In this document: positions 6,358-7,476 of the stretch, piece by piece
Layout: every line of letters begins with the position of its first letter
Position numbering within the stretch: position 1 is the stretch's first letter
NCBI GenBank assembly: GCA_016793305.1
Contig: JAEUHU010000076.1
Span: 1-7,476, forward strand
Source: Planctomycetota bacterium
Lineage (GTDB): Bacteria; Planctomycetota; UBA1135; UBA2386
DNA: 7,476 bases
Direction: 5' to 3'
Made by a program: the position numbers and the translations under genes
Notes under the pieces: generated by a model
Databases searched by the model: none
Told to the model about the DNA's origin: nothing
Seen by the model: only the letters and a program-made list of their open reading frames with translations

Positions 6358-7476
6358 CACGACACCTCCACACGAACCGTCGTCTTCACCTGCGTCTTGT
6401 CGAGCAGTGCTGGCCAGTAACCGACGATGTCGGTCGCCTTCGGGCGGCCACCCGCATAGCCGGTGACGCCGGGCGGGCCGCTGGTCACCAGCGGCACGAG
6501 CTCCATGCCGAAGCGGTCGACCTTGTCCTCGTCGTCGCACTTCACGCCCATGCGCAGCACGACTTCGGCCGGGTCCTTGGTCTCGAGGATGCCGGCGTGG
6601 CACACGCCCGCACCGACGATCTCGACCATCTTCTGGTGCTCCTCGAACGTGCAGCCGTCGAGCGCCAGGCGGCCCCAGACGATGTCGGCGCACAGCTTCG
6701 CCTTCGCGACCGCGTCGGGTCCGGCGATGGTCAGCTGGCCGGACGTCTTGAAGCCGTTCTGGTAGCTCAACGACACCTTGTAGGTCGGCGTCGCCGGGCC
6801 GCCCTTGATGCCGGACAGGCGCACGCGGTCCTTGCCGATCTCCTCGACCTTCGCACTGGTGAAGTCGGCCGTGCAGTCGGGGCCGAGGTAGCGCTTGGGA
6901 TCGCCCATCTCGTAGAGCAGCTGCGAGATCACCGTGTTGCGGTTGATCAGCCCGCCAGTGCCGTCGTGCTTCGTCACCACGAACGTGCCGTCGGGGCTCG
7001 CTTCGATGATCGGATAGCCGATGCGCACGAAGTCCTTCACGTCACGCCAGCCGGTGTAGTTGCCGCCCGTGCACTGGGCACCGCACTCGGCGATGTGGCC
7101 GGCCATCGTGCCGGCGGCGAGCTTGTCCCAGTCGTCTGCCTTCCAGCCGAACTCGTGGATCATCGGGCCGGCGACCAGTGCCGGATCGGTCAGGCGACCG
7201 CCGATCACGATCTGGGCACCCTGTGCCAGACACTCTGCGACCGCGAACGCGCCGATGTAGACGTTCGCCGACAGCAGCCGGCTCTGCACGTCGGTCAGCG
7301 GACGATCGTCGTCCATGTTCTTCAGCGCGTGGCCTGCCTTCAGCAGCTCCGGCACGCGCGCGAGGATGTCGTCGCCTTCGATGATGCCGACCTTCAGGCC
7401 CTTGATGCCCTTCTTGCGGGCGAGCTCGAGCACGGCCTGCAGGCAGCCCTGCGGGTTGACGCCGCCGGCGTTGGCG
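6357..7476 (-). CDS. AtuA/DUF1446-family protein, large subunit (N-terminus outside window)
   Basis: The frame is open to the right edge; 372 residues are visible, preceded by one extra base. It belongs to the DUF1446 family, named after AtuA of the Pseudomonas acyclic terpene (citronellol/geraniol) pathway. The reaction it performs is not established. Family blocks, numbered from the edge, include NAGGVNPQGC (2-11), IVIGGRLTDPALVAGPMIHEFGW (90-111), AGHIAECGAQCTGGNYTGW (125-143), GTGGLINRNTVISQLLYEMGDPKRYLGPD (172-200) and a GPPGVTGYAGGRPK segment near the end. NAGGVNP is near the family N-terminus, so probably fewer than 100 residues are missing. It is followed directly, with a one-base overlap, by the small AtuA-type gene. 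In other bacteria such genes sit beside acyl-CoA carboxylase, enoyl-CoA hydratase or acyl-CoA dehydrogenase genes; whether that holds here lies beyond the edge. A role in acyl-CoA or branched-chain/terpenoid catabolism is inference. Confidence 0.9.
   Translation of the reverse strand, partial: ANAGGVNPQGCLQAVLELARKKGIKGLKVGIIEGDDILARVPELLKAGHALKNMDDDRPLTDVQSRLLSANVYIGAFAVAECLAQGAQIVIGGRLTDPALVAGPMIHEFGWKADDWDKLAAGTMAGHIAECGAQCTGGNYTGWRDVKDFVRIGYPIIEASPDGTFVVTKHDGTGGLINRNTVISQLLYEMGDPKRYLGPDCTADFTSAKVEEIGKDRVRLSGIKGGPATPTYKVSLSYQNGFKTSGQLTIAGPDAVAKAKLCADIVWGRLALDGCTFEEHQKMVEIVGAGVCHAGILETKDPAEVVLRMGVKCDDEDKVDRFGMELVPLVTSGPPGVTGYAGGRPKATDIVGYWPALLDKTQVKTTVRVEVS
6365..6369 (-). promoter_or_regulatory. 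Ribosome binding site of the small AtuA-type gene
   Basis: GGAGG on the minus strand lies seven bases before the ATG at 6357 and within the last codons of the large AtuA gene. It fixes the start of the small gene. It is the strongest Shine-Dalgarno match I found before any gene in the window. Confidence 0.75.

Overview
The window is very GC-rich and densely coded. It looks like a chromosomal segment from a bacterium of the phylum Planctomycetota. Two observations support this. The ECF sigma factor carries an ESSSDLVQSVCRE block that I associate with planctomycete-specific sigma-70 subfamilies. The large secreted hydrolase ends in a Cys-containing module (GAGC.GSNGTP ... GAPGC ... SNA.R) that I recognise from many exported proteins of deep-branching planctomycetes. 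The phylum call is inference from family knowledge and was not tested by search.

Layout, left to right: (1) the C-terminal part of a radical-SAM RNA methyltransferase of the RlmN/Cfr family (+, 5' end outside the window); (2) a convergent ECF sigma factor (-); (3) a divergent intergenic region of about 165 bp; (4) a secreted protein of 707 residues (+) with five Trp-rich tandem repeats, a class-A beta-lactamase-like serine hydrolase domain (SxxK, SDN, KPGG) and the C-terminal module; (5) a phosphate acetyltransferase (-), convergent with the hydrolase; (6) an Rpn-type PD-(D/E)XK nuclease-family protein (-) with a 12-bp tandem repeat encoding L-S-Q-G units; (7) a two-gene AtuA-type unit (-), with a small C-terminal-domain protein and a large DUF1446/AtuA protein overlapping by one base at TGATG. 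The large AtuA protein runs off the right edge.

The four right-hand genes lie on the minus strand and could be co-transcribed in the order atuA-large, atuA-small, rpn, pta. Only the atuA pair is clearly coupled. The sigma factor and hydrolase are divergent and share one control region, so regulation of the hydrolase by this sigma factor is possible but unproven. No tRNA, rRNA, CRISPR array, insertion sequence or complete mobile element is visible.

The most interesting objects are the repeat/serine-hydrolase/C-terminal-module architecture, the potentially length-variable repeat in the Rpn gene, the atypical RlmN/Cfr-family sequence and the split AtuA arrangement. I see no clear evidence for a wholly new multi-gene system.
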